Shown: positions 25,380 through 34,932 of the stretch, one piece after another
Layout of the letters: every line of letters begins with the position of its first letter
How positions within the stretch are numbered: position 1 is the first letter of the stretch
NCBI RefSeq assembly: GCF_900103275.1
Contig: NZ_FNGP01000002.1
Location: forward strand, 248,001-312,000
Direction: 5' to 3'
Source of the DNA: Tessaracoccus oleiagri
Lineage (GTDB): Bacteria > Actinomycetota > Actinomycetes > Propionibacteriales > Propionibacteriaceae
DNA length: 64,000 bases
Made by a program: the position numbers and the translations under genes
Notes under the pieces: model-generated
Databases searched by the model: none
What the model was told of the DNA's origin: nothing
The model's input: the letters and a program-made list of their open reading frames with translations, nothing else

Positions 25380-26486
25380 ATGGAGATGTTGGGCCGCTAC
25401 CGGATCACCGGACGCATCGGCTCGGGCTCCTTCGCCACCGTCTACCAGGGCCACGACGACACGCTCGACGTACCCGTGGCGGTGAAGGTGCTGGCGGACA
25501 ACTGGGCCGCGAACGACGACGTCCGGGCCCGCTTCCTCGCCGAGGCGCGCCTGCTGCGGCGGCTCACCGACGAGCGGATAGTCGGCGTCTACGACATCGG
25601 CACCACGGACCGCGGCCAGCCCTACTTCGTCATGGACCTCGCCAACGGGGGGTCCCTCGAGCAGCTGCGCAAGCGACCCGTCGCCCCCGGGCTGGCGCTG
25701 CGGCTCTGCGCCGAGGCGACGCGGGCCCTCGAGGTCCTGCACCGCAACCAGCTCGTCCACCGCGACGTCACGCCCGGTAACATCCTCCTCAACAACACCC
25801 CGGGCGGCGTACGGGTGATGCTCGCCGACCTCGGCGTCGCGAAGTCGCTCCTCGACGAGTACCGCGACACGATGACCGCCGGGACGCCCGCCTACATGGC
25901 CCTCGAGCAGGCGAACTCCTCGCAGCTCGACCAGCGTTCCGACCTCTACTCCATGGGTGCCGTCGCCTACGCCCTCCTCACGGGCCACCCGCCGTTCCCC
26001 ATCAAGACGCTCGCCGACCTGCTCAACCGCAACCCGGCGATCGGACCGGTGCCGATCGCGGACCGCCTCGGCGCCCCGGAGTCGCTGGACCGCTTCTTCG
26101 CCTCGGTGCTGTCGCCGGACCCGAACCGCCGCCCGCAGACGGCGGCGGTCCTCGCGTCGGCGTTCGACGACTTCGCCGCCAGGCTGCCCGGCGGCGACCA
26201 GTACGCGCCCCGCCCCCGCACCGCGACCGCGGCCGGCTCGTCGGGCACGGTGCCGGTGGTCCCCCTCGCGCCCACCGCGCTCCTGTCCGGTTCCTCCCCC
26301 GCCAGCCTCGCGCCGCGCACGGAGACGCCGGTGAGCGTGCTCGACGGGTACCTCGGCCGTGGCAAGTACCAGCCGGCGAAGACCACCGAGTCGCACTCGG
26401 TCTGGTTCTGGCTGTGGATCGTGCTCAGCGCGCTGGCGCTCGGCGGGCTGGTGCTGTGGCTCACGGTCTACCTGTTGACCACCTGA
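25380..26486 (+). CDS. Serine/threonine protein kinase, membrane-anchored
   Basis: The 368-aa protein has the kinase glycine loop (GRIGSGSFATVYQG), VAVKVL lysine, HRDVTPGNIL catalytic loop and a DLG instead of DFG metal motif, then GTPAYMALEQ. Where most Ser/Thr kinases have HRDxKPxN, this has Thr in place of Lys. A Pro/Ala/Thr-rich linker (about 265-325) leads to one transmembrane segment near residues 340-365, and only a few residues lie outside. There are no PASTA repeats, so it is not a classical PknB sensor. No phosphatase or FHA gene is adjacent. Confidence 0.9.
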   Translation: MEMLGRYRITGRIGSGSFATVYQGHDDTLDVPVAVKVLADNWAANDDVRARFLAEARLLRRLTDERIVGVYDIGTTDRGQPYFVMDLANGGSLEQLRKRPVAPGLALRLCAEATRALEVLHRNQLVHRDVTPGNILLNNTPGGVRVMLADLGVAKSLLDEYRDTMTAGTPAYMALEQANSSQLDQRSDLYSMGAVAYALLTGHPPFPIKTLADLLNRNPAIGPVPIADRLGAPESLDRFFASVLSPDPNRRPQTAAVLASAFDDFAARLPGGDQYAPRPRTATAAGSSGTVPVVPLAPTALLSGSSPASLAPRTETPVSVLDGYLGRGKYQPAKTTESHSVWFWLWIVLSALALGGLVLWLTVYLLTT

Positions 26487-26494
26487 ACTGGACG

Positions 26495-26500
26495 TAGAAT
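26495..26500 (+). promoter_or_regulatory. -10 hexamer for the DUF3039 gene
   Basis: TAGAAT ends 7 bases before the ATG at 26508. It overlaps an earlier in-frame ATG at 26499, which argues against that earlier start. Confidence 0.45.
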
Positions 26501-26507
26501 GGCCCGC

Positions 26508-26750
26508 ATGACTGAGATGGCACCCGGCTCACAGACCGTTCTCGACGAACGCACGCAGCAGTTCGAGGACGGCGACCAAGATCGCTTCTCGCACTACGTC
26601 CCGAAGGACAAGCTCACCGCGGCGATGGTCAACGGCACGCCCGTCGTCGCGCTGTGCGGCAAGGTCTGGATCCCCTCCCGCAACCCGGACAGGTACCCCG
26701 TCTGCCCGGAGTGCAAGGAGATCTGGGAGACGCTGAAGCCCAACAAGTAG
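26508..26750 (+). CDS. DUF3039 family protein
   Basis: The 80-aa protein has RFSHYVPKDKLTAAMVNGTPVVALCGKVW and PVCPECKEIW, the CGKxW...CxxC pattern of DUF3039, probably binding one zinc with its three Cys and a His. The function is unknown. The start was set at 26508 from the promoter spacing. A strong hairpin follows the stop. Confidence 0.88.
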   Translation: MTEMAPGSQTVLDERTQQFEDGDQDRFSHYVPKDKLTAAMVNGTPVVALCGKVWIPSRNPDRYPVCPECKEIWETLKPNK

Positions 26751-26763
26751 TCGCACCGACGAG

Positions 26764-26803
26764 AAGAGCCCAGGCCGGACCGGTGAGGTCCGCCTGGGCT
26801 CTT
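26764..26803 (+). terminator. Long hairpin terminator after DUF3039
   Basis: A 12-bp stem AAGAGCCCAGGC/GCCTGGGCTCTT extends through one bulged base into GGACC/GGTCC around a 5-nt loop. A T-run is only weak, as usual in actinobacteria. It lies 13 bases after the stop codon. Confidence 0.8.
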
Positions 26804-26822
26804 CCGCGCTCCGCGCCCGAGC

Positions 26823-26850
26823 CGCCAGCGTTTCCCACGTGCACCTGCGT
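26823..26850. repeat. Left arm of the 28-bp inverted repeat flanking the IS element
   Basis: It is the reverse complement of 28412-28439 at 26 of 28 positions. It lies 13 bases outside the left IS end, exactly as far as the right arm lies from the right end. Confidence 0.85.
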
Positions 26851-26863
26851 AGGACGGAATAAA

Positions 26864-27842
26864 TCAAGCTGTTTGGGACAGCTGGTGGTGTGTTGGGTTG
26901 ATCCAGACGGTGTCTGGGGGTTCGTGGGTCACGGGTGGCCGGTGGTGCCGGTGGGGGTGGCGCCGGGCGTAGGTGTCCTTGACGGTGCGCCAGCGCTCGT
27001 GATGGGTGGGCCAGGAGCCGTCGTGGACGCGCTCGGGGGTGTGCCCGGCAAGGCCTGCATGGTGATGACTGGTGTTGTAGTCGGTGAAGAACTCGGCGGC
27101 CCATGCGCGGGCGTGATCGAGGGAATCGAACCGCTCCGGAAAGCGCCGGTCGTACTTCGTGGTCTTGAACAAGGACTCGACGTAGGGGTTGTCGTTGGAC
27201 ACCCTCGGTCGGGAGTGGGAGGCGGTGATGTGCAGCCGGGCGAGCAGGTCACGGGTGGTGCCGGAGCGCATCGAGGCGCCGTTGTCGGCGTGGATCACCC
27301 GCGGCCGGGCGCCCTCGGTGTCGATCGTGGCTTGGATGAACTCGGCGGCGAGCTCACGGGATTCGTGGGGTTCGGCGCGGTGACCGACGACCTGGCGGGA
27401 GTAGAGGTCGAGCATCGTGAACAGCTTGAACCGTTGCCGGCCAGGGCCCGGGGAGGTCGGTGATGTCCCAGCACCACACCTGCCTTGGCGCGTCCGCGAC
27501 GAGGACCGGCTTGACCCGCGGCAACGCGGTGCCGTTGGTGTTGCAGCGACGCCGGTCGCCGGACTGCCCGGCCTGGCGCATCACCCGGTGCATCGTCGCC
27601 AACGAGCACAGGTACTCGCCCTGGTCGAGCAGCGTGTAATACGCCTCCCGGATCGACAGGTCCGCCACATCTTCCTGGTTCAATCGGGCCACGATCGCCG
27701 CTTGTTCCGCTGCGGTGAGCCGGTTCGGATAGTTCCGATCCGCCTGCGGGATGGTCAACGTCGAGACCCGTCCGCCGGCGAGGTGGCGATACACGCTCGA
27801 CCGCGCGACCCCGAGCAGGCCGCAGGCCCGCACCATGGTCAT
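26864..27842 (-). pseudogene. IS3-family transposase OrfB (rve/DDE integrase), frameshifted
   Basis: The frame starts at ATG 27842 and contains the first catalytic Asp in WCWDITDL. It then loses register near the GGGG run at 27450-27453. A frame starting upstream of 27415 continues the protein with the second Asp (VIHADNGAS) and the Glu (NPYVESLF). Deleting one base in the run would restore a protein of about 325 aa. The second frame ends at 26864, inside the inverted repeat. Either the element is dead, the base is a sequencing error, or a second programmed shift is used (least likely). Confidence 0.85.
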
Positions 27843-28354
27843 TCCCGCGGCTTGGAGGGCCTGGGCGGTATCGGCGGCAACTGCGAGGTATCCGGGCCCT
27901 GCAGCCAGGCCGGGCGGCCCGGCTTCGGTTCCGGTTCCGGCGTGGGTGGCTGTTCCGCGCTCTTGGCCAAGGACTCCAAGAGCGCGGCAGCTTTTCCCAA
28001 GATCTCGACCGCAGCCTGCGACTGCTCCAATTCGCGCTCCAGCCGCTGCTTCTCGCGTCGCAGCCGCTCCAGCTCCTGCCGCTCCTCGAAGTTCAACCTC
28101 GGCGTATAGCCCTTCGGTTCCTCGCTCATGGACTCGACGGTAGCCGGATCCCGGAGCCTTCCGTCAGCCCGCTGCCGGGACCACTCCCACGGGGTCCCTG
28201 TCCAGACCCCGATCCGGCGGCAGAACGCGGTCTTCGCCCCCCGATCCAGACACTGGTCCCACTCCAACAACAACGCCCACTTCTGGGCTGCGGTGAAGTG
28301 ATGCCGCTTCGACGGACGAAACGGCACCGCCTCCGAGACGACTTCCATATCCAT
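27839..28354 (-). CDS. IS3-family OrfA (helix-turn-helix protein with coiled coil)
   Basis: The 171-aa protein has an HTH region (AQKWALLLEWDQCLDRGAKT then FCRRIGVWTG) and a leucine/charged coiled coil (about residues 85-125) typical of OrfA. The ATG at 28354 gives this length; a GTG at 28375 adds seven residues. Its stop overlaps the orfB start (ATGA). This replaces the usual -1 slippery overlap of IS3 elements. Confidence 0.85.
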   Translation of the reverse strand: MDMEVVSEAVPFRPSKRHHFTAAQKWALLLEWDQCLDRGAKTAFCRRIGVWTGTPWEWSRQRADGRLRDPATVESMSEEPKGYTPRLNFEERQELERLRREKQRLERELEQSQAAVEILGKAAALLESLAKSAEQPPTPEPEPKPGRPAWLQGPDTSQLPPIPPRPSKPRE

Positions 28355-28411
28355 GACGGACCTGCCTTCCCCCACCCAGCTGTCTCACAACAGGCTGACG
28401 CACTGGGAGGA

Positions 28412-28439
28412 ACGCTGGTGCACGTAGGAAACGCTGGCG
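28412..28439. repeat. Right arm of the 28-bp inverted repeat flanking the IS element
   Basis: The partner of 26823-26850, 7 bases beyond the end of ahcY. Without the IS, the two arms would form a hairpin with a 26-nt loop between two convergent genes. Confidence 0.85.
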
Positions 28440-28446
28440 CCCTGGG

Positions 28447-29862
<1,416 letters not shown>

Positions 29863-29873
29863 GAGGGACAAGC

Positions 29874-30308
29874 TTACGCGTCGAGCCCCAAGGACGCGAT
29901 GTGGGCGAGCGCGAGGTCGTAGCCGCCGACGCCGCAGCCGATGATGATGCCCGACGCCTTGGCGCTCAGGACGCTGCGCTGCCGGTACTCCTCGCGGCCG
30001 TGGACGTTGGAGATGTGGACCTCGACGTAGAGCGGGACGAGGGCGGCCGCGTCGGCGATCGCGTACGAGTAGTGCGTCCAGGCGCCCGCGTTCAGGACGA
30101 CGGGCGCCTTGGCGTCGGCGGCCTCGTGGAGCCACTCGATCATCTCGCCCTCGTGCTCCGTCTGCCGGACGTGGACGTCGAACCCGAGGCCGCGTCCCGT
30201 CTCGACGAGGTGCTCCGCGAGCTCCGCGTACGTCGTGGCGCCGTAGACCTCCGGCTGCCGCGTCCCGAGGCGGCCGAGGTTCGGCCCGTTCAGTACGTAT
30301 ACCTTCAT
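29874..30308 (-). CDS. aroQ: Type II 3-dehydroquinate dehydratase
   Basis: The 144-aa protein has [23 protein letters not shown] and [11 protein letters not shown], the type II enzyme motifs with the catalytic His. It makes 3-dehydroshikimate in the shikimate pathway. The usual Tyr loop (RQPEVYG) is present. The ATG overlaps the SIS-like gene stop. Confidence 0.94.
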   Translation of the reverse strand: MKVYVLNGPNLGRLGTRQPEVYGATTYAELAEHLVETGRGLGFDVHVRQTEHEGEMIEWLHEAADAKAPVVLNAGAWTHYSYAIADAAALVPLYVEVHISNVHGREEYRQRSVLSAKASGIIIGCGVGGYDLALAHIASLGLDA

Positions 30309-31321
30309 TCCTCGCCCCCGAGCCCGATGGACAGGTACTCCGCCCCGTAGAGGCCGTGGATGAGGAGCGTGATGTAGCGCTCGACGTCACTGCTGGACAG
30401 GTCGGGGTCGCCAGAGCTGATGCGCGCCACCCGGACGCCGACGGCGTCGGCGACGCGCTCGAGCTCGTCCGCGATGTGGGCCTGGTGCGGGGGTGCCTTG
30501 TCTGCGTCGAGGAGCACCACGACGGGGTCGATCAGGCGCGCGTCGTCGCCGGGGTCGGCGAAGGGGTCGCGCGGCGGGACGCCCCGAAGGACGGCGAGCA
30601 CCTCGCTCGCGTCGGCGGCCAGCGCCGGGGTGCCGCTCACGCGTCGCACGGCCTCGCCGAGGCGACGGGAGGCGCGGTTGGCGAGCACGCTGCCGCCCCA
30701 GATCAGCGGGAGCCGGTCGGCGAGCTGCAGCGCGAGGTCCTTGCCGGGGTTGCTGCCGATGGCGCGGTGCGGCGAGCACTCCTCGGCGACGAGGTCGGCC
30801 GCGTCGGCGACGGACTCGATGCTGACCGCGGGGCCGAGGCCCATCTGCCCGAGCAGCGCGAGCACGGCCACGGCGGAGGCGGTGGAGTCGAAGTCGTTGG
30901 TGGCCAGCAGCACGGTCTCCGACGTCGTGGTGACTTGGGCCAGCTCCGAGTGGGGCGGGGCCGCGACGATCAGCGTGGCGCCGCGGCGGGCGGCCTCGGC
31001 GCCGGCCTCGACCAGCCACGAGATCGGGCGCTTGTCGCCGATGACGACGACGAGGTCGAGCGGACCCACCCACGCGGGCAGGCCTGGTCCCGGCCAGGCC
31101 ATGAAGGGGATGGGGCAGACGGGCTCGAGGACCGCCCGGACGAGGCGTGCCTCGGGACCGATGATCAGGACGCCGCGGGGCCGATCGACCCGGCGCAATT
31201 CGCCGAGGGTCTCCTCGGTGGCAGTGCGGCGGATGCGGGCCCCCGTGGAGGCCAGCCGGCGCAGTCCCTCGTGCCCCGTGAGCTCCGGGGCCTCGAGCCG
31301 GGTGTCGAGGAACTCGTTCAC
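30305..31321 (-). CDS. SIS (sugar-isomerase)-like domain protein, envelope/mannose cluster
   Basis: The 338-aa protein has a Rossmann-like SIS pattern ([51 protein letters not shown]). It resembles the actinobacterial protein next to manA/pmm (recalled from mycobacteria, around Rv3256c). A bifunctional phosphoglucose/phosphomannose isomerase-like activity is possible, but substrate residues were not verified. No manA is present here. The GTG start overlaps the Trm112-like stop. Confidence 0.75.
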   Translation of the reverse strand: MNEFLDTRLEAPELTGHEGLRRLASTGARIRRTATEETLGELRRVDRPRGVLIIGPEARLVRAVLEPVCPIPFMAWPGPGLPAWVGPLDLVVVIGDKRPISWLVEAGAEAARRGATLIVAAPPHSELAQVTTTSETVLLATNDFDSTASAVAVLALLGQMGLGPAVSIESVADAADLVAEECSPHRAIGSNPGKDLALQLADRLPLIWGGSVLANRASRRLGEAVRRVSGTPALAADASEVLAVLRGVPPRDPFADPGDDARLIDPVVVLLDADKAPPHQAHIADELERVADAVGVRVARISSGDPDLSSSDVERYITLLIHGLYGAEYLSIGLGGEE

Positions 31322-31506
31322 AGCGTCGAGCGTGCTTGGTCGATCAGCAGGACCGGGATGTTGTTGCGCACCGGGTACGCCAACCCGCAGGACTGGTTCG
31401 TGCAGACGAGTTCGTTCGCGTCGTAGTCGACCGCGAACTTCCCGTGGCAGGCGGGGCACGCGATGATCGCGAGCAGCTCGGTCGAAAGTTCCATCACGTC
31501 AGCCAT
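31318..31506 (-). CDS. Trm112-like zinc-ribbon protein
   Basis: The 62-aa protein has IIACPACHGKFAVD and LVCTNQSCGLAYPVRNNIPVLL, two Cys pairs of a zinc ribbon and the typical IPVLL end. Bacterial Trm112-like proteins are small and of unclear role, possibly methyltransferase partners. The gene is linked to the phosphomannomutase and SIS-like genes by short spacing. Confidence 0.88.
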   Translation of the reverse strand: MADVMELSTELLAIIACPACHGKFAVDYDANELVCTNQSCGLAYPVRNNIPVLLIDQARSTL

Positions 31507-31511
31507 GTGCG

Positions 31512-32861
31512 TCAGTGTATCTCCCGGCGTACGATCCCGAGGACCTCGTCGCGCAGAGCAGCCATCGTTTTCTCTTCGCGTGCCTCGACGTTCAGCCGCA
31601 GCAGTGGCTCCGTGTTGGAGGGGCGCAGGTTCACCCACCAGCCGGCCTCCGCGTCCCGGACGGTGAGCCCGTCGATCCTGTCGCTGGTGCCCCGCCCGGC
31701 GAACGCGCGCTCCACGTCGTCCTGGACGCGGGCCGCGTCCTCGACGGTGGAGTTCAGCTCGCCGGAGCGGAAGTAGCCGTCGTGGGCCGACGCGAGGATG
31801 GACAGCGCGCCGCCGGCGCGGACCTGCTCCAGTACGTGCAGCGCCGCGAGCATGCCCGTGTCGGCCGACCAGAAGTCGCGGAAGTAGTAGTGGGCGGAGT
31901 GCTCGCCGCCGAAGATGCCGTGCTCCTGCGCCATGAGGGCCTTGACGTAGGTGTGGCCGACCCGCGAGCGCACGAGCCGTCCCTTCCCCTCGACCGCCTC
32001 CGCGACGCACTGGGACGTGATCGTGTTGATCACGATCGTCGCGCCGGGCTCGCGGGCGAGTTCCGCCGTCGCGATCATCGCGGTGATCACCGACGGGTCC
32101 ACCACCTCGCCGCGCTCGTCGATGATGAAGCAGCGGTCGGCGTCGCCGTCGAACACCAGCCCGAGGTCGGCGCCGTGCTCCAGGACCGCCCGCCTGGCGT
32201 CGACGAGGTTCTCCGGCTCCAGCGGGTTCGCGGGATGGTTCGGGAACGTGCCGTCGAGCTCGAGGAAGAGTCCGACGATGTCGAGGTTCCTGGCGCCGAG
32301 CACAGCGTCGACCGTGTGGCCGGCCATGCCGTTGCCCGCATCGACGACGACCTTCAGCTGCCGCTCGCCGGAGACCGGCACGAGCGAGGCGAGCCTCGCC
32401 GCGTAGTCGGCGAGGGTGTCGAGCCGGCGGAGGGTGCCCGTGACGGGGCGGGTGAGGTCCACCGTCGGGGCCAGGTCCCGCAGGCGCTCCATGAAGTCGG
32501 CGGGCACGGGCTTCGCGTCGGCGAGGCAGAACTTGATGCCGTTGTAGCGCGACGGGTTGTGGCTGGCCGTGAACTGCACGCCCGGCAGGTGGGTGTGGCC
32601 GGACGCGAACCAGAGCTGGTCGGTGCTGGTGAGGCCCACGTCGACGACGTCCGCGCCGGCGATGCGGGCGCCCTCGGCGAAGGCCTTCGACAGTTCCTCG
32701 CCCATCAGCCGCATGTCGCGGCCGAGGACGAACTCGCCGGCGCCGGTCAGTTCGACGAAGGCGGCGCCGAGCGCCCGCGCACCGTCGAGGTCCCACTCGG
32801 GATCCGCACCGAGGATGACACCGCGGATGTCGTTGGCCTTGAAGATGACGTCATTGAGCAC
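31512..32861 (-). CDS. manB: Phosphomannomutase/phosphoglucomutase
   Basis: The 449-aa protein has the phosphoserine loop TASHNPSRYNG, the metal loop FDGDADRCF, the sugar loop GGEHSAHYYFRD and the phosphate-binding RPSNTEPLLRLN. It interconverts mannose-6-P and mannose-1-P for GDP-mannose, in step with manC at 38949. It precedes Trm112 and the SIS-like gene on the same strand. Confidence 0.93.
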   Translation of the reverse strand: MLNDVIFKANDIRGVILGADPEWDLDGARALGAAFVELTGAGEFVLGRDMRLMGEELSKAFAEGARIAGADVVDVGLTSTDQLWFASGHTHLPGVQFTASHNPSRYNGIKFCLADAKPVPADFMERLRDLAPTVDLTRPVTGTLRRLDTLADYAARLASLVPVSGERQLKVVVDAGNGMAGHTVDAVLGARNLDIVGLFLELDGTFPNHPANPLEPENLVDARRAVLEHGADLGLVFDGDADRCFIIDERGEVVDPSVITAMIATAELAREPGATIVINTITSQCVAEAVEGKGRLVRSRVGHTYVKALMAQEHGIFGGEHSAHYYFRDFWSADTGMLAALHVLEQVRAGGALSILASAHDGYFRSGELNSTVEDAARVQDDVERAFAGRGTSDRIDGLTVRDAEAGWWVNLRPSNTEPLLRLNVEAREEKTMAALRDEVLGIVRREIH

Positions 32862-32879
32862 CGGCCAAGCCTAGTGCCC

Positions 32880-33257
32880 TCAGTCGCGAACCACCCGGAG
32901 TTGGGGTCGGCCGGCCCCGGTCGGAGCCGCCGGCGCCGCGGGAGCGGCGTGTGCCGCCGCGAACTGCTCGGGCATGGGGTCGTCCTCGCGCAGACCGATC
33001 TGCCGCACCGCGTTGGCGAGCGCCATCAGGTCGTCGTCCTCGTCGTCCGTGCGGCGCGCCTGCTCCGAGTGCGGGAGGCGGATGACCTCCCACCCGCGGG
33101 GCACCGACGTGGACTCCGCGTGCTTGATGCACAGGTCATAGGTGCCCGGCTCCGCGGTGAGGGCGAGGGGACCGAGCACCGCGGTGGAGTCGGCGTAGAC
33201 GTAGGTCAACGTCGCCACGGCGGGAGCGAGACAGGCGGTTCGGGTACAACGACGCAC
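32880..33257 (-). CDS. DUF3499 family protein
   Basis: The 125-aa protein begins MRRCTRTACLAPAVATLTYVY and has YDLCIKHAES, the Cys-containing pattern of DUF3499, with an Ala/Pro-rich tail. The function is unknown. The GTG start lies 37 bp from the divergent metallopeptidase-like gene, as in other actinobacteria. Confidence 0.85.
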   Translation of the reverse strand: MRRCTRTACLAPAVATLTYVYADSTAVLGPLALTAEPGTYDLCIKHAESTSVPRGWEVIRLPHSEQARRTDDEDDDLMALANAVRQIGLREDDPMPEQFAAAHAAPAAPAAPTGAGRPQLRVVRD

Positions 33258-33282
33258 GAGGTGAGAGTAACGGTTGCGGCGA

Positions 33283-33288
33283 TAGAGT
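33283..33288 (+). promoter_or_regulatory. -10 hexamer for the metallopeptidase-like gene
   Basis: TAGAGT ends 6 bases before the ATG at 33295. No ribosome-binding site is present. Confidence 0.45.
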
Positions 33289-33294
33289 TGTTAC

Positions 33295-33714
33295 ATGCCA
33301 CGCAGGAGAGACCGCCATGACCGCGGGCTCAGGGGCCCCCTCGCGGCTCCCGGGTCCCCGGTGACGCTGCACCACCGCACCTCCCGCGTCGCCTACTTCA
33401 ACGAGTGCCTCACCGACGCGATCGCCGAGGTGCTCGCCAACGACGCCGAAGCCCTCGAGGACATCGTGGTGGGCATCGAGGACGTCCCCCACCTCACCAC
33501 CCGCTGGTCGGGCGACCGGGTGCCGCTGTCCGCCGCGCTGGAGGCGACGAGGACCCAGCCCGCGCAGATCGTGCTGTACGAGCGCCCGATCGAGCACCGG
33601 GCCAGCTCGCCCGCGCAGTTGAAGCGGCTCGTCCACCGCACCCTCGTTGAGCAGTTGTCCACCCTCACCGGCCGCAGCATCGCCGACCTGGGCGGCGACG
33701 AGGACTGGGACTGA
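33295..33714 (+). CDS. Metallopeptidase-like protein (zincin family PF06262 type) lacking HExxH
   Basis: The 139-aa protein starts MPRRRDRHDRGLRGPLA, characteristic of the actinobacterial family, and has IVLYERPIEHRA. Where metal-binding members have HExxH, this reads LVHRTLVEQL, so the catalytic Glu and the second His are missing. It is probably not a metalloprotease despite the family name. It is leaderless and divergent from DUF3499. Confidence 0.8.
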   Translation: MPRRRDRHDRGLRGPLAAPGSPVTLHHRTSRVAYFNECLTDAIAEVLANDAEALEDIVVGIEDVPHLTTRWSGDRVPLSAALEATRTQPAQIVLYERPIEHRASSPAQLKRLVHRTLVEQLSTLTGRSIADLGGDEDWD

Positions 33715-33723
33715 GTCACCGCC

Positions 33724-34932
33724 TCACCGCAGCGACGGGACGAGTTCCGCCTCGACCGGCTGCGGCTCGGCCACCGACCCCGGCGCGAGCGCGACGATCG
33801 CCTCCCCCAGCACCGCCGCCCCCACCAGGGGCTGGTTCGAGCCGACCTCGACGTGGACCGGCTCGCCGTCGCCCGCCGGGAGCGTCGCGGTCGTCCCCGG
33901 CTCGATGCGCAGCGACTGCGGGCTCCCGCCCAGCCGCACGGTGGCGTCCGCCGGGCCCTCCCCCACGTTGGTGAGCTGCACCGTCGCTCCCCCCGGCACC
34001 GCGCCGGTGAGCTCCACGTCGGGGACGGCGGCGACGGCGACTCCGCGCCGCTCCCCCGCACCGGAGTACAGTGCGGCGGCGACGGGCAGGTCGGACTGGA
34101 CGGTGAAGGCGCCGGGGTCCCCTGCGGTACCCGCGGACAGGTCGACGCTCGCGGCGGAGCGGGGCGGCACCGAGATCTCCTGGCCGCCCTCCGGGATGAT
34201 CGTGTTGGTGGGCGAGTGGAAGCGCACCGAGACGGTGGCGCGGTCGACGCCCGGGTTGACCAGCACCAGCGACGGCCGGGAGCCCTTGGCCACGCCAGGG
34301 AGCACGTGCGACATGTCGGCGGCCCCGGACGGGGCGACGTGGGTCACGCCGCCGGTGGTGATCCCCGCGACGACGGCGCGTCCCCGGCTCGCCTGCCAGG
34401 CCACCCCGAGGGGTCCCTGCACGTCGCCGGCGATGACGGAGACGGCGACGGGTCGGCTCTCGCCGGGCGACAGCACGATCCCGCGCGCCCCCAGGCCGGT
34501 CACCTCCCCGTCGGGGCCGAGCAGCGTGAGGTCGATGGAGGCGTCGGTGTTGTCGGGATTCGTGATGCGCACCTCGGCGTCGGCGGCGGCGGGCAGGGCG
34601 AGGAAGCCGCTCGTCGCGGGGCGCTGGCACGGCGCCCAGGTGCGGTCGTCGGTGAGCACTCCCCCGGACGGCGCGATGCCCCGGAGGGTCGTGAGCCTGT
34701 CGGTGCCCGGCAGCGAGAACGGCGCGCCGCGCTGTTCGGCCCCGTCGACGGTCAGTTCCCCGTCCCCGTCGGCGAGGAGCGTCCCCGCTCCCACGGGCTG
34801 GCAGGCCAGGAGGACGTCGCGTGGGGGCGTGACGCTGGTGTAGCGCTCGATCGGCTGCGCGGGTGTGAAGGAGATGGCCAGGGCCACGACGGCGGCCGTA
34901 GCCACCGTGCCGAGCGGCAGGAACCGGTGCAT
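33724..34932 (-). CDS. DUF5719 family envelope protein
   Basis: The 402-aa protein has an N-terminal hydrophobic anchor (about residues 5-20), then repeated beta-strand-like modules with EVRITNPDNTDASIDLTLLG and PSLVLVNPGVDRATVSVRF. It is predicted to lie outside the membrane. It follows the large glycosyltransferase with a 1-base start/stop overlap, so they probably act together on the envelope. The function is unknown. Confidence 0.82.
   Translation of the reverse strand: MHRFLPLGTVATAAVVALAISFTPAQPIERYTSVTPPRDVLLACQPVGAGTLLADGDGELTVDGAEQRGAPFSLPGTDRLTTLRGIAPSGGVLTDDRTWAPCQRPATSGFLALPAAADAEVRITNPDNTDASIDLTLLGPDGEVTGLGARGIVLSPGESRPVAVSVIAGDVQGPLGVAWQASRGRAVVAGITTGGVTHVAPSGAADMSHVLPGVAKGSRPSLVLVNPGVDRATVSVRFHSPTNTIIPEGGQEISVPPRSAASVDLSAGTAGDPGAFTVQSDLPVAAALYSGAGERRGVAVAAVPDVELTGAVPGGATVQLTNVGEGPADATVRLGGSPQSLRIEPGTTATLPAGDGEPVHVEVGSNQPLVGAAVLGEAIVALAPGSVAEPQPVEAELVPSLR

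Larger units (their letters stand above)
26864..28398 (-). mobile_element. IS3-family insertion sequence, probably inactive
   Basis: About 1.5 kb with orfA and orfB on the minus strand. The terminal inverted repeat, roughly 22 bp with one gap, shares TCA at the tips, CTGTT and GACAGCTGG in both ends (left at 26864-26886, right at 28376-28398). No 3-4 bp target duplication is evident. The orfB frame is broken. The precise ends are uncertain by a few bases; the larger outer arms at 26823 and 28439 could alternatively be the true ends. Confidence 0.85.

Noticed and set aside
26499-26507. ATG at 26499 as the DUF3039 start
   Set aside because: It overlaps the TAGAAT hexamer; the ATG at 26508 has the spacing found for other genes here.
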